Shown here: positions 1-8,320 of the stretch, piece by piece
Layout of the letters: each line of letters opens with the position of its first letter
Numbering within the stretch: the stretch's first letter is position 1
NCBI GenBank assembly: GCA_900548745.1
Contig: URLQ01000022.1
Coordinates: forward strand, 1 to 29,010
DNA length: 29,010 nucleotides
Direction of reading: 5' to 3'
From: an uncultured Prevotella sp.
GTDB taxonomy: Bacteria; Bacteroidota; Bacteroidia; Bacteroidales; Bacteroidaceae
Made by a program: the position numbers and the translations under genes
The notes under the pieces: generated by a model
Databases searched by the model: none
The model's input: only the letters and a program-made list of their open reading frames with translations
Told to the model about the DNA's origin: nothing

Positions 1-142
1 TTTGTTGCTCAGGAACTTATAAATAAAGTTAAATTATAGTGTTGCGGAATTAAGGTTATTAAAAAACCTGTCATAGAATAAGACGAACAGCATTTTGAAA
101 AAGAAATCAGCAAATTCATTTCATCCTTATCATGATTTGCAT

Positions 143-150
143 TATCTTTG
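143..150 (+). promoter_or_regulatory. Bacteroidetes -7 box (TATCTTTG) upstream of manA
   Basis: TATCTTTG fits the Bacteroidetes -7 consensus TAnnTTTG. It lies about 90 bases before the preferred manA start, so the leader would be about 85 bases. No convincing TTTG is visible 19-21 bases upstream, so only half of the promoter is supported. The same 13-base string TTGCATTATCTTT (137-149) recurs at 27498-27510. Confidence 0.5.
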
Positions 151-241
151 CAACCAGAGCTATGACTTGGAAATGGCGACAGGCGACCAGACAAGGCTAC
201 AAGCAAAAAAGAAACCTCATTTAACTAACAACAATAGAATT

Positions 242-1282
242 ATGAATAGAATATATCCAATACTGTTTCAGCCAAACCTGCACACCGTTGTCTGGGGAGG
301 CGACAGACTTTGCCCCTACAAGGGACTACCATCCAGACAGGAGCCGATAGGCGAAAGCTGGGAAGTAAGCGCTGTGCCATCCAGCACAAACATAATCAGC
401 AACGGTCCACTTGCCGGCAAAGACCTAATAAGCGCCATCAGCGAAGACCCTGTAAAGATCCTCGGAAAGAGCGTAGCAGAGAAGTACAACAACAAACTGC
501 CATTGCTTGTAAAGTTCATCGATGCGAAAAGAGACCTCAGCATACAGGTGCACCCCAACGACGAGATGGCACAGAGAGTACACGGAAAGTCAGGCAAGAG
601 CGAGATGTGGTACATCATAGATGCCGAACCAGGAAGCTTCCTCTATGCCGGTTTCAAGACTACTATCTCTGAATACGAATACAAAAAACGCATTGCCGAC
701 GGCACAATAACCGACGTACTTGCAAGGCATGAAGTGAAAAGTGGCGACGTGTTCTACCTTCCCGCAGGCAGAGTACATGCCATCTGCAGCGGCATACTGC
801 TGGCAGAAGTGCAGCAGTCGTCTGACCTTACCTACCGCATTTTCGACTATAACCGACCCGGACTTGACGGAAAACCACGCGAGTTACACACAGAACTTGC
901 CGCACAGGCACTCGACTTCCACGTGGAGAGTGAATACCGTACTATATATAAGGAGGACGGTAACCGTGCAAACCTCGTCATTGACTCACCCTACTTCAGC
1001 GTGAGAGTAACCGAAATGACAAGCACCTTCCACCGCAATCTTACGAAATACGACAGCTTCATCATCAGCATGTGCATAAAAGGTGACTGCAAAATCGTAG
1101 TGCGCTCTACTGGAGATGAAATAATCCTACATGAAGGCAACAGCTGCCTGATACCTGCAGCTATCGCAGACTATGACGTGGTGCCGCTCACTGGAGCTTC
1201 GAAAATACTCGATGCCTTCATAGACAACAAAAACAGAAGTCTTCCACACCGCATCACACGCTTCCTGCACCTGTCAAACTGA
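242..1282 (+). CDS. manA: Class I mannose-6-phosphate isomerase (cupin)
   Basis: The 346-residue protein interconverts fructose-6-phosphate and mannose-6-phosphate, feeding mannose use and GDP-mannose synthesis in the cytosol. It is a zinc-dependent type I phosphomannose isomerase. QVHPND (Gln102, His104), Glu121 in the GKSEMWYI stretch and His179 in PAGRVHAI match the metal-ligand pattern, and the AEVQQSSDLTYRIFDY stretch is a family signature. I chose the ATG at 242 (MNRIYPILFQ...). The frame is open back to 95, but the extra 49 residues are low-complexity, unlike the family, and would overlap the predicted promoter. The length matches the short bacterial class (about 310-350). It stands alone, about 300 bases from ffh. 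Confidence 0.93.
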   Translation: MNRIYPILFQPNLHTVVWGGDRLCPYKGLPSRQEPIGESWEVSAVPSSTNIISNGPLAGKDLISAISEDPVKILGKSVAEKYNNKLPLLVKFIDAKRDLSIQVHPNDEMAQRVHGKSGKSEMWYIIDAEPGSFLYAGFKTTISEYEYKKRIADGTITDVLARHEVKSGDVFYLPAGRVHAICSGILLAEVQQSSDLTYRIFDYNRPGLDGKPRELHTELAAQALDFHVESEYRTIYKEDGNRANLVIDSPYFSVRVTEMTSTFHRNLTKYDSFIISMCIKGDCKIVVRSTGDEIILHEGNSCLIPAAIADYDVVPLTGASKILDAFIDNKNRSLPHRITRFLHLSN

Positions 1283-1343
1283 TGCGGAACGCAAGTGGCT
1301 GATAATCAGAGAAGAACTATTTTTACAGAAAAAAAGAACAATC

Positions 1344-1375
1344 TATTGCACATTCTCGTTAGAGAGTGTGCAATA
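1344..1375. repeat. 14-bp inverted repeat between manA and ffh (possible terminator)
   Basis: TATTGCACATTCTC at 1344-1357 pairs with GAGAGTGTGCAATA at 1362-1375 over 14 positions with one G-T wobble and a 4-base loop. There is no clean U-tract, although an A-rich run precedes it. The left-arm string TATTGCACATT recurs at 1422-1432, followed by a weaker GTGTGC complement at 1441-1446. It may terminate manA transcription or serve as an operator. Confidence 0.5.
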
Positions 1376-1519
1376 TACATTTAATTGAAAATCAATATTT
1401 TAAGCCATTATATCCTTTTTTTATTGCACATTAATATATAGTGTGCGCATTTTTGAAAGAAAGAGTTTAAAATATTTTAAATACATCAAGTGTTGTTTTT
1501 TTTATTTCCCCATATTCAT

Positions 1520-1527
1520 TATATTTG
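1520..1527 (+). promoter_or_regulatory. Bacteroidetes -7 box (TATATTTG) for ffh
   Basis: TATATTTG fits TAnnTTTG and lies 53 bases before the ffh start. The nearest upstream TTG (1492-1494) is 25 bases away, longer than the usual spacing, so the -33 element is uncertain. Confidence 0.5.
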
Positions 1528-1580
1528 CACTGCAATTTATAGGAAATAACAAAGTAACGAATATTTTTATATAGAAATTT

Positions 1581-2936
1581 ATGTTTGAAAATCTTAGTGA
1601 CAGACTTGAGCGTTCGTTTAAGATACTGAAAGGAGAAGGAAAGATAACCGAAATCAACGTTGCGGAAACGCTCAAAGATGTCCGCAGAGCCTTGACTGAG
1701 GCAGATGTTAACTATAAAGTAGCTAAAACATTTGTCGATACTGTAAAGCAGAAGGCAATGGGTATGAACGTGCTCACCGCCGTAAAGCCTGGACAGCTCA
1801 TGGTAAAACTCGTACACGACGAGCTGGCAGAACTCATGGGTGGAGAAGCAGCTGAACTGAAACTCGAAAACCGTCCGGCAATCATTCTCATGTCAGGTCT
1901 GCAAGGTTCTGGTAAAACCACATTCAGCGGCAAGCTTGCCAACATGCTTAAAAGCAAGCAACATAAGAATCCGCTTCTCGTAGCCTGTGACGTTTATCGT
2001 CCAGCAGCCATTGACCAGCTGAAGGTTGTTGCAGAGCAGATTGGCGTGCCCGTATACTCAGAGGAAGGCAACAAGAATGTTGTTGAAATAGCAACAAACG
2101 CCATCAAGGAGGCTAAAGCGAAGAACTTTGACACTGTCATCGTCGATACCGCCGGCCGCCTTGCCGTTGACGAAGAGATGATGGACGAGATAGAACGTCT
2201 GAAGAACGCTCTCAACCCTGACGAGACACTCTTCGTCGTTGACTCAATGACAGGACAGGATGCCGTAAATACGGCAAAGACGTTCAACGACCGTCTTGAC
2301 TTCGATGGTGTCGTACTGACAAAGCTCGATGGTGACACACGCGGAGGTGCAGCACTCAGTATCCGCACCGTAGTAACAAAGCCTATCAAATTTGTCGGAA
2401 CAGGCGAGAAGATGGAAGCAATCGATGTATTCCACCCTTCACGTATGGCAGACCGTATCCTCGGAATGGGAGACATCGTCAGCCTCGTAGAGCGCGCACA
2501 GGAACAGTTTGACGAGGAAGAAGCAAAGCGCCTTCAGAAGAAGATACAGAAGAACAAATTCGACTTCAACGACTTCCTCGGACAGATACAGCAGATTAAG
2601 AAGATGGGCAATCTGAAAGATCTCGCCTCAATGATTCCAGGTGTAGGCAAAGCCATCAAGGATGTAGACATAGACGACGACGCCTTCAAGGGTATCGAAG
2701 CGATAATACTCAGCATGACACCAAAGGAGCGCACCAATCCGGAACTGCTCAACACCAGCCGCCGACAGCGCATAGCAAAGGGTTCAGGAACAAACATACA
2801 GGATGTCAACCGCCTCATCAAGCAGTTCGACCAGACCCGCAAGATGATGAAGATGATGACAGGTTCCAAGATGAACCAGATGATGAGTGCAATGAAGCAC
2901 ATGAAAGGCGGAATGCCAGGAATGCCAAAAATTTAA
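1581..2936 (+). CDS. ffh: Signal recognition particle protein Ffh (SRP54 GTPase)
   Basis: This 451-residue protein binds 4.5S RNA and nascent signal sequences and delivers ribosomes to FtsY at the membrane. The N-terminal helical domain is followed by the G domain: P-loop GLQGSGKTT from Gly106, DVYRPAAIDQL, the DTAGRL switch from Asp189, and TKLDGDTRGGAALS from Thr247. The C-terminal M domain ends in a methionine-rich tail with repeated KMM, QMM and MPGMP, as expected for signal-peptide binding. Length and domain order are complete. The gene following, folD, begins only about 20 bases after the stop and is probably co-transcribed. Confidence 0.98.
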   Translation: MFENLSDRLERSFKILKGEGKITEINVAETLKDVRRALTEADVNYKVAKTFVDTVKQKAMGMNVLTAVKPGQLMVKLVHDELAELMGGEAAELKLENRPAIILMSGLQGSGKTTFSGKLANMLKSKQHKNPLLVACDVYRPAAIDQLKVVAEQIGVPVYSEEGNKNVVEIATNAIKEAKAKNFDTVIVDTAGRLAVDEEMMDEIERLKNALNPDETLFVVDSMTGQDAVNTAKTFNDRLDFDGVVLTKLDGDTRGGAALSIRTVVTKPIKFVGTGEKMEAIDVFHPSRMADRILGMGDIVSLVERAQEQFDEEEAKRLQKKIQKNKFDFNDFLGQIQQIKKMGNLKDLASMIPGVGKAIKDVDIDDDAFKGIEAIILSMTPKERTNPELLNTSRRQRIAKGSGTNIQDVNRLIKQFDQTRKMMKMMTGSKMNQMMSAMKHMKGGMPGMPKI

Positions 2937-2956
2937 TATACTAAAAATTGAAAGAC

Positions 2957-3835
2957 ATGCAGTTAATTGACGGAAAAGCAACAGCAGCTAAGATAAAAGA
3001 AGAAATAGCTGCCGAAGTCAAGGAAATAATCTCGCACGGAGGCAAGCAGCCTCATCTTGCCGCAATCCTTGTAGGACACGACGGCGGAAGCGAGACTTAT
3101 GTAAAGAACAAGGTCCTGGCCTGTGAGGCCTGCGGATTCAAGAGTAGCCTTATACGCTTCGAGGAGGACATTACCGAAGAAGAACTCCTCGAAAAAGTAA
3201 AGCAGCTCAACGAAGATGATGATGTGGACGGATTCATCGTACAGTTGCCACTGCCGAAACATATTGACGAGCAAAAGGTTATTATGGCTATCGACTATCG
3301 TAAGGATGTGGATGGCTTCCACCCCATCAACGTGGGACGTATGGCAATCGGTCTGCCATGCTTCATATCAGCTACACCGCTCGGCATATTCACTCTGCTG
3401 CGCAGATATAACATAGAGACGTCAGGTAAGAAATGTGTCATCTTAGGTCGCAGCAACATTGTAGGCAAGCCTATGGCACAGCTCATGATGCAGAAGCAAT
3501 ACGGTGACTCCACTGTAACCGTCTGCCACAGTCGTTCAAAGACTCTAAAACAGGAATGTCTTGAAGCAGACATCATAATAGCAGCCATCGGACGTCCAGA
3601 CTTCGTCACCGCTGATATGGTGAAAGAAGGTGCAGTAGTAATTGATGTAGGCACCACACGCGTTCCAGATGCCACACGCAAGAGCGGCTTCCGTCTCAAT
3701 GGTGATGTCAAATTCGACGAGGTAGCACCGAAATGCTCATTCATCACCCCTGTACCGGGGGGAGTAGGTCCGATGACGATCTGCTCATTGATGAAAAACA
3801 CTCTGGCGGCAGGCAAGAAGGAATATTACAAATAA
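2957..3835 (+). CDS. folD: Bifunctional methylenetetrahydrofolate dehydrogenase / methenyl-THF cyclohydrolase
   Basis: FolD interconverts 5,10-methylene-THF, 5,10-methenyl-THF and 10-formyl-THF, supplying one-carbon units for purines and formyl-Met. The 292-residue product has YVKNK with Tyr48 and catalytic Lys52, QLPLP (Gln96), KDVDGF (Asp119), the NADP-site GRSNIVGKPMAQL and the C-terminal PVPGGVGPMT signature. I preferred the ATG at 2957 (MQLIDGKATA) over an in-frame TTG at 2948, because family members start at this point. It lies about 20 bases after ffh and 13 bases before the small TPR gene, suggesting one operon. Confidence 0.97.
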   Translation: MQLIDGKATAAKIKEEIAAEVKEIISHGGKQPHLAAILVGHDGGSETYVKNKVLACEACGFKSSLIRFEEDITEEELLEKVKQLNEDDDVDGFIVQLPLPKHIDEQKVIMAIDYRKDVDGFHPINVGRMAIGLPCFISATPLGIFTLLRRYNIETSGKKCVILGRSNIVGKPMAQLMMQKQYGDSTVTVCHSRSKTLKQECLEADIIIAAIGRPDFVTADMVKEGAVVIDVGTTRVPDATRKSGFRLNGDVKFDEVAPKCSFITPVPGGVGPMTICSLMKNTLAAGKKEYYK

Positions 3836-3848
3836 TCCATCCTACACC

Positions 3849-4028
3849 ATGACCGCAGAAGAATACTACAAAAGAGGGAAGGAACACCAACGTGCCGGCA
3901 ATTGGCAAGATGCCATCCACTGCTATATCGAGGCTATAGAGCTCGATGCAGAAAGTCCAGCCGTTGAAGCGAAGAAGATGGTAGAAGACATTCTCAACTT
4001 CTACAACAAGGACATGTATAATCCTTGA
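3849..4028 (+). CDS. Small single-TPR protein, 59 residues
   Basis: An ATG frame opens 13 bases after folD and gives a 59-residue acidic protein beginning MTAEEYYKRG. The pattern YYKRG..H...GNW.DAI.CY..AIELD matches one tetratricopeptide hairpin (paired helices with the small/large residue spacing), followed by one more helix. It has no signal peptide or membrane segment and is probably a cytosolic protein-binding module. From memory of Bacteroidales gene order, a short TPR gene often precedes the 2-oxoacid oxidoreductase operon, and that operon starts 230 bases downstream here. Partner and function are unknown. Confidence 0.75.
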   Translation: MTAEEYYKRGKEHQRAGNWQDAIHCYIEAIELDAESPAVEAKKMVEDILNFYNKDMYNP

Positions 4029-4063
4029 TTCTCTACCTCATAAGGAAAGGAGACGCATCATCA

Positions 4064-4093
4064 CCCACCAGAGAGAAAAAAAACAAAGGTGGG
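4064..4093. repeat. Weak hairpin after the small TPR gene
   Basis: CCCACC (4064-4069) pairs with GGTGGG (4088-4093) around an A-rich loop, followed by AAGGT/ACCTT. Neither has a U-tract, so a terminator role for the folD-TPR transcript is only a possibility. Confidence 0.3.
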
Positions 4094-4113
4094 AGAATAA
4101 GGTGCAAAAGACC

Positions 4114-4142
4114 TTGTATACAGGAAAAACAGGATATTTTTG
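4114..4142 (+). promoter_or_regulatory. Promoter for the 2-oxoacid oxidoreductase operon
   Basis: TTG at 4114-4116 is followed after 18 bases by TATTTTTG (4135-4142), close to the Bacteroidetes TTTG-N19-21-TAnnTTTG pattern. This predicts a leader of about 110 bases before the ferredoxin gene. Confidence 0.5.
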
Positions 4143-4258
4143 ACTAAAAAATTTATATAAGAGATTAGCAATTGGCAAGAAGCTGTCGGAGCTCAGCAAT
4201 GAGTCTCCGGCAAGCCAATGGCCTTTTACTGTTACCCTTTAATTTAATTAGAAAAGAC

Positions 4259-4492
4259 ATGGGAAAAATCAAAGGAGCTATTGTGGTGAACACAGACCGC
4301 TGTAAGGGCTGTTCACTTTGCGTCGTAGCTTGTCCGAAAGACGTCATCGCCTTGTCAGACAAGCACGTCAATGTTCATGGTTATCCTTACGCCGTGGCAG
4401 TGCAACCCGACGAGTGTATCGGTTGCGCATCGTGTGGTATCGTATGTCCTGACGGATGTATCAGTGTTTACAAAAAACGAATGGAGGACTAA
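4259..4492 (+). CDS. korD: 2-oxoacid:ferredoxin oxidoreductase, 2x[4Fe-4S] ferredoxin-like delta subunit
   Basis: A 77-residue electron-transfer subunit. Two complete CxxCxxCxxxCP clusters are present: Cys15/18/21/25 and Cys53/56/59/63. They are expected to carry electrons from the TPP site to ferredoxin. I chose the ATG at 4259 (MGKIKGAIVV). The frame is open from 4172, but that extension has no family resemblance and lies in the predicted leader. The stop precedes the alpha subunit by 3 bases, and GGAGG near its end may serve as that gene's ribosome binding site. Confidence 0.93.
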   Translation: MGKIKGAIVVNTDRCKGCSLCVVACPKDVIALSDKHVNVHGYPYAVAVQPDECIGCASCGIVCPDGCISVYKKRMED

Positions 4493-4495
4493 GCA

Positions 4496-5596
4496 ATGGC
4501 AGAAAAAGAAGTTCTTTTAATGAAAGGAAACGAAGCTATCGCACATGCAGCAATCCGTTGCGGATGCGATGCGTATTTCGGTTATCCTATCACTCCACAG
4601 AGTGAAGTTATTGAAACGCTTGCCGAACTGAAGCCTTGGGAGACAACCGGCATGGTTGTACTGCAGGCTGAAAGCGAGGTAGCTTCTATAAACATGGTTT
4701 ATGGAGCTGCCGGTGCCGGCAAGAGAGTATTCACCTCTTCTTCAAGCCCTGGCGTAGCCCTTATGCAGGAAGGCATTTCCTACATGGCAGGAGCAGAATT
4801 GCCAGGTGTATTCGTAAACGTACAGCGTGGTGGTCCTGGTTTGGGTACTATCCAGCCTTCACAGAGTGACTACTTCCAGTCTACTCGTGGTGGTGGTAAT
4901 GGTGACTATTATGTTATTGTGCTCGCTCCATCTTCAGTACAGGAAATGGCAGACTTCATGGACCTCGCATTTGAACTCGCATTCAAATATCGTATGCCGG
5001 CAATGTTGCTGAGCGACGGCGTTATCGGTCAGATGATGGAAAAGGTGGTTCTGCCAGAACAGAAGCCTCGCCGCACCGAAGAGGAAGTCAAGGCAGAATG
5101 CCCTTGGGCTACCTTCGGCCGCACACCAGACCGCAAGCCAAACATCATCACCTCTCTTGAGCTCCAGCCTGAGGTTATGGAGCAGCGCAACCTGCGCCTA
5201 CTTGAGAAGTATGAGAAGGTTAAAGCAAATGAAGTAAGATATGAAATGACTCAGTGCGAAGATGCCGACTACATCTTGGTAGCATTCGGTAGTGCTGCAC
5301 GTATCTCTGAGAAGGCAATGGAGCTTGCTCGCGAGGAAGGTCTGAAGGTAGGTCTCTTCCGTCCTATCACATTGTGGCCATTCCCAGAGAAGCAGCTTGC
5401 TGAGCTTGCTAAGGGTAAGAAGGGAATGCTTTCTGTTGAAATCAACGCCGGACAGATGATTGAGGATGTACGCCTTGCAACCAACGGTGCTGTTCCTGTA
5501 GAGCATTTCGGACGACTTGGAGGTATCGTTCCTGATCCTGAGGAGATTGTAATCTCTTTGAAGGAGAATATCAAGAGCGGTAGATTTAATGGTTAA
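4496..5596 (+). CDS. korA: 2-oxoacid:ferredoxin oxidoreductase subunit alpha (KorA/VorB type)
   Basis: A 366-residue alpha subunit of a CoA-dependent 2-oxoacid:ferredoxin oxidoreductase. The family oxidatively decarboxylates 2-oxoglutarate or branched-chain 2-oxoacids to acyl-CoA, or runs in reverse in anaerobes. GNEAIAHAAIRCGCDAYFGYPITPQSE is the typical N-terminal pyrimidine-binding fold, and ESEVASINMVYGAAGAGKRVFTSSSSPG is the second family block. The C-terminal half (YILVAFGSAARI ... LFRPITLWPFPE) is the transketolase C-like domain. The order delta-alpha-beta-gamma supports the complex. Substrate (2-oxoglutarate versus 2-oxoisovalerate) cannot be decided by eye, so the kor symbol is provisional. 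Confidence 0.93.
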   Translation: MAEKEVLLMKGNEAIAHAAIRCGCDAYFGYPITPQSEVIETLAELKPWETTGMVVLQAESEVASINMVYGAAGAGKRVFTSSSSPGVALMQEGISYMAGAELPGVFVNVQRGGPGLGTIQPSQSDYFQSTRGGGNGDYYVIVLAPSSVQEMADFMDLAFELAFKYRMPAMLLSDGVIGQMMEKVVLPEQKPRRTEEEVKAECPWATFGRTPDRKPNIITSLELQPEVMEQRNLRLLEKYEKVKANEVRYEMTQCEDADYILVAFGSAARISEKAMELAREEGLKVGLFRPITLWPFPEKQLAELAKGKKGMLSVEINAGQMIEDVRLATNGAVPVEHFGRLGGIVPDPEEIVISLKENIKSGRFNG

Positions 5597-5614
5597 TTAT
5601 TAAATTTGAAAAAC

Positions 5615-6382
5615 ATGAAAGAAGATATAATTGCACCGGAGAATCTGGTATATGAGAAGCCGTCTTTGATGAACGACACTCCTATGCACTATTGCCCAGG
5701 ATGTTCTCACGGAGTAGTACATAAGCTCGTGGCTGAGGTCATCGAGGAAATGGGAATGAAGGATAAGACAGTCGGCGTTAGTCCTGTTGGATGCTCTGTC
5801 TTCGCTTACAGATATTTGGATATCGACTGGTCTGAGGCTGCCCACGGACGTGCTCCAGCTGTAGCAACAGCCATCAAGAGAGTATGGCCAGATCGTCTTG
5901 TGTTCACATACCAGGGTGATGGTGACTTGGCTTGTATCGGTACAGCCGAGACAATACACGCTCTGAACCGTGGCGAGAACATCACTATAATATTCATCAA
6001 CAACGCCATCTACGGTATGACCGGTGGTCAGATGGCTCCGACAACACTGCTCGGACAGAAGACTGTGACATGTCCTTACGGCCGTACACCGGAGCTCCAC
6101 GGCTACCCATTGAAGATGACTGAGATTGCAGCTACACTGCAGGGTACATGCTACGTTACACGTCAGAGCGTAGACACAGTAGCTTCTATCCGTTCTGCGA
6201 AGAAGGCTATCCGCAAGGCATTCGAGGCTTCTATGGCAGGCAAGGGCTCAAGCCTCGTAGAGATTGTCAGCACATGTAACAGTGGTTGGAAGCTCTCTCC
6301 TGTAAAGGCAAACGAGTGGATGCGTGATAAGATGTTTAGTTTTTATCCTAAGGGCGACCTTAAAAATACTATTGACGAATGA
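5615..6382 (+). CDS. korB: 2-oxoacid:ferredoxin oxidoreductase subunit beta (TPP-binding)
   Basis: A 255-residue thiamine-pyrophosphate-binding subunit of the same complex. HYCPGCSHG near the N-terminus is the usual Cys-containing block. GDGDLACIGTAETIHAL followed by INNAIYGMTGGQMAPTT is the TPP/Mg motif (GDGD ... N). A late Cys in VEIVSTCNSGWKLSP is also typical of the family. I used the ATG at 5615; an in-frame TTG at 5606 adds only three residues. It overlaps the gamma subunit by 4 bases (ATGA), indicating translational coupling. Confidence 0.93.
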   Translation: MKEDIIAPENLVYEKPSLMNDTPMHYCPGCSHGVVHKLVAEVIEEMGMKDKTVGVSPVGCSVFAYRYLDIDWSEAAHGRAPAVATAIKRVWPDRLVFTYQGDGDLACIGTAETIHALNRGENITIIFINNAIYGMTGGQMAPTTLLGQKTVTCPYGRTPELHGYPLKMTEIAATLQGTCYVTRQSVDTVASIRSAKKAIRKAFEASMAGKGSSLVEIVSTCNSGWKLSPVKANEWMRDKMFSFYPKGDLKNTIDE

Positions 6383-6921
6383 AAAAAGAAATAATTATAT
6401 CAGGATTCGGCGGTCAGGGTGTGCTTTCTATGGGTAAGATTCTTGCTTACTCTGGACTTATGGAGGACAAGGAAGTTACTTGGATGCCTGCATACGGACC
6501 GGAACAGCGTGGTGGTACAGCCAACGTTACAGTGATTGTAAGCGACGAGCGTATCTCTTCACCAGTACTCAGCAAGTACGACATTGCTATAGTTCTCAAC
6601 CAGCCTTCTCTCGACAAGTTCGAGTCTCGCGTAAAGCCAGGCGGCGTTCTCATCTATGAGGGCAACGGTATCATCAACCCTCCTACCCGCAAGGATATCG
6701 ATATTTATCGTATCGATGCTATGGACAAGGCTGCTGAACTTAAGAACACCAAGGTATTCAACATGATCGTACTCGGAGGTATGCTCAGCGTAGCACCTGT
6801 AGTAAGCGAAAAGGGTGTGGAGAAGGCTCTCTTCAAGACATTGCCTGAGCGTCACCACAAACTCATCCCTCTGAATATGGATGCTATCAAAGTTGGCGGT
6901 GAAATCATGCAGAAGCAGTAA
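6379..6921 (+). CDS. korC: 2-oxoacid:ferredoxin oxidoreductase subunit gamma
   Basis: A 180-residue gamma subunit (POR_N / KorC family) that completes the CoA-dependent oxidoreductase. The start ISGFGGQGVLSMGKILAYSG is the glycine-rich family signature, followed by TWMPAYGPEQRGGTANVTV, the second conserved block. Its ATG overlaps the beta-subunit stop. The operon ends 25 bases later at a strong intrinsic terminator. Confidence 0.93.
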   Translation: MKKEIIISGFGGQGVLSMGKILAYSGLMEDKEVTWMPAYGPEQRGGTANVTVIVSDERISSPVLSKYDIAIVLNQPSLDKFESRVKPGGVLIYEGNGIINPPTRKDIDIYRIDAMDKAAELKNTKVFNMIVLGGMLSVAPVVSEKGVEKALFKTLPERHHKLIPLNMDAIKVGGEIMQKQ

Positions 6922-6945
6922 TTTATTGAAATTTCTATAACTTGA

Positions 6946-6989
6946 AACAAGCGTGCAGAATGAAAGATTCTGCACGCTTGTTGCTTTTT
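6946..6989 (+). terminator. Intrinsic terminator of the oxidoreductase operon
   Basis: A perfect 15-bp stem (AACAAGCGTGCAGAA at 6946-6960 with its complement at 6968-6982), a 7-base loop, then GCTTTTTAC. It lies between two converging genes and could act on both. Confidence 0.9.
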
Positions 6990-7045
6990 ACAAAGACTAA
7001 TTGTTATTGAACCGCAGTTACCTACAAATTCACTATAATAAACAA

Positions 7046-8107
7046 CTAATCATTATTCCGCAGAGACTCTGCCACCTCATATATCTCAAATATTCTTTTA
7101 TCCGTAACAGTCTTATCCATATTCACACAGCACAAACCGGTACGCGTCAAATCGCTACCACTCGCCTCAACACGTTCTCTGATACACTGCCGAAGCTCCT
7201 CGTATGAATACCTCTGAATATCTACAGGGTTCAAACGGATATTGAAAAACGTCTCCGGCAGATACTTGCGCAGCAGAGCCACGTCGCCGCCCCACCCCAC
7301 ATCAAGAAACGTCAAACGTTCTATTTCGCTAAATGCCGAAGCCATGCGATGAGGATCCTTACCACAGTAATGGATACCGTATGGTGCATGGCGCATGCTC
7401 CACTCTTTATCAATGGACAAAAAGAAACGACGATAGTCCTCCTCAGAAATCATCGTATGGCTACATTCCGAATGAATAGCCACAGGATAGTCAAAGAGCC
7501 TTGCACTACGGTTCACGGAGATTGACGACGAACCAGTATTCGTCTGTACATACCACACAAACTTGTCTATCACCTGAGCTATCTTTCCGAAGAATACAGC
7601 AGCCTTCTCCGGCTCCATCACCATATCGGTGAAGATTTCCTCACCGCGCACATCAATAGCCAGATTAAGTACTCCTCCCCAGTTGATGTCACCCACCACA
7701 TATCCGTATTTTGCTTTCAGCCCATCCACAAGATCAACAAGCCTCCTAAAAGCCTTTGAACGGAAAGCATCCTCCACCTCGAAATCAAGAGACTCCCTGT
7801 GAGCACAAATCACCTGTGGTGGCGCATCATCATAATACTCCACCTTACATCCGAGCATCTCCGAAAGCAAATAGCCCGATGCAAGATGTACAGCACCTAT
7901 CTGCGGCAAATCCTTGAGATGGTCCTCGCCAAGTCCGAGGCTGCCGAAGCGTTCGTACAGCACCTGCTCCATTTTCCTTTCGTCCTCCACTCTCCTTCTT
8001 GGATCATAGAAGAAACTCTCATCAAACGAGATACCTGCATTCTTATGCCACCAATCCGGGTGGAACACTATATCTACGGGAAGTTCCCTGCTGCAAATCT
8101 TTATCAT
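7046..8107 (-). CDS. Uroporphyrinogen decarboxylase-like / MtaA-type methyltransferase family protein
   Basis: A 353-residue cytosolic protein that I place in the URO-D superfamily (TIM barrel), which covers heme-pathway decarboxylases and corrinoid:thiol methyltransferases. The fold is suggested by the overall pattern VGDINWGGVLNLA ... YGIHYCGKDPHRM ... FLDVGWGGDVALLRKYLP ... NIRLNPVD. His246-Tyr-Cys248 followed by Cys326/Cys327 resembles the HxC-Xn-C zinc site of MtaA/CmuA-type enzymes rather than true HemE. No corrinoid protein or reductive activase gene lies in the window, so substrate is unknown. It is divergent from the two-component system, and its leader contains an 8-bp palindrome. 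Confidence 0.72.
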   Translation of the reverse strand: MIKICSRELPVDIVFHPDWWHKNAGISFDESFFYDPRRRVEDERKMEQVLYERFGSLGLGEDHLKDLPQIGAVHLASGYLLSEMLGCKVEYYDDAPPQVICAHRESLDFEVEDAFRSKAFRRLVDLVDGLKAKYGYVVGDINWGGVLNLAIDVRGEEIFTDMVMEPEKAAVFFGKIAQVIDKFVWYVQTNTGSSSISVNRSARLFDYPVAIHSECSHTMISEEDYRRFFLSIDKEWSMRHAPYGIHYCGKDPHRMASAFSEIERLTFLDVGWGGDVALLRKYLPETFFNIRLNPVDIQRYSYEELRQCIRERVEASGSDLTRTGLCCVNMDKTVTDKRIFEIYEVAESLRNND

Positions 8108-8151
8108 ATTACTTTATCACTATACCTTATTATAAAGAAGAAAATGTTCTG

Positions 8152-8159
8152 CAAATGTA
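8152..8159 (-). promoter_or_regulatory. -7 box (TACATTTG, minus strand) for the URO-D-like gene
   Basis: Read on the minus strand, TACATTTG matches TAnnTTTG, 44 bases before the start codon. No clear TTTG lies at -33; instead the palindrome at 8168-8188 covers that position. Confidence 0.5.
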
Positions 8160-8167
8160 CTCATTAC

Positions 8168-8188
8168 ATGGATAGAAAAGCTATCCAT
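8168..8188. promoter_or_regulatory. Perfect palindrome, candidate operator
   Basis: ATGGATAG, 5 bases, CTATCCAT: a perfect 8-bp dyad placed where the -33 region of the minus-strand promoter should be. It lies about 100 bases upstream of the +-strand promoter of the response regulator gene. Position and symmetry suggest a dimeric regulator site; this is inference. Confidence 0.4.
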
Positions 8189-8289
8189 ACTGCCATATTC
8201 TTTTATTCAAACTTATGATTTAGAAGAAAAAAAATAAAAACAGAGTAAACAACTTTACTAAAAAGCTTTACAGATTACAAAAGCCAGTC

Positions 8290-8320
8290 TTGGTACTCGA
8301 CAGATAATTATGTACCTTTG
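8290..8320 (+). promoter_or_regulatory. Promoter of the two-component system
   Basis: TTG at 8290-8292, a 20-base spacer, and TACCTTTG at 8313-8320 form a good Bacteroidetes promoter. The response regulator starts 41 bases after the -7 box. Confidence 0.6.

Noticed and set aside
1..39. Possible C-terminal end of a gene entering from the left (frame 1 reads FVAQELINKVKL then TAG)
   Set aside because: Only 12 codons are visible in AT-rich DNA, with no way to judge coding potential.
3896..4184. 13-base string GCAATTGGCAAGA repeated inside the small TPR gene (about 3897) and before korD (about 4167)
   Set aside because: A single short match between coding and leader DNA; no structure or third copy, so probably chance or a small old duplication.
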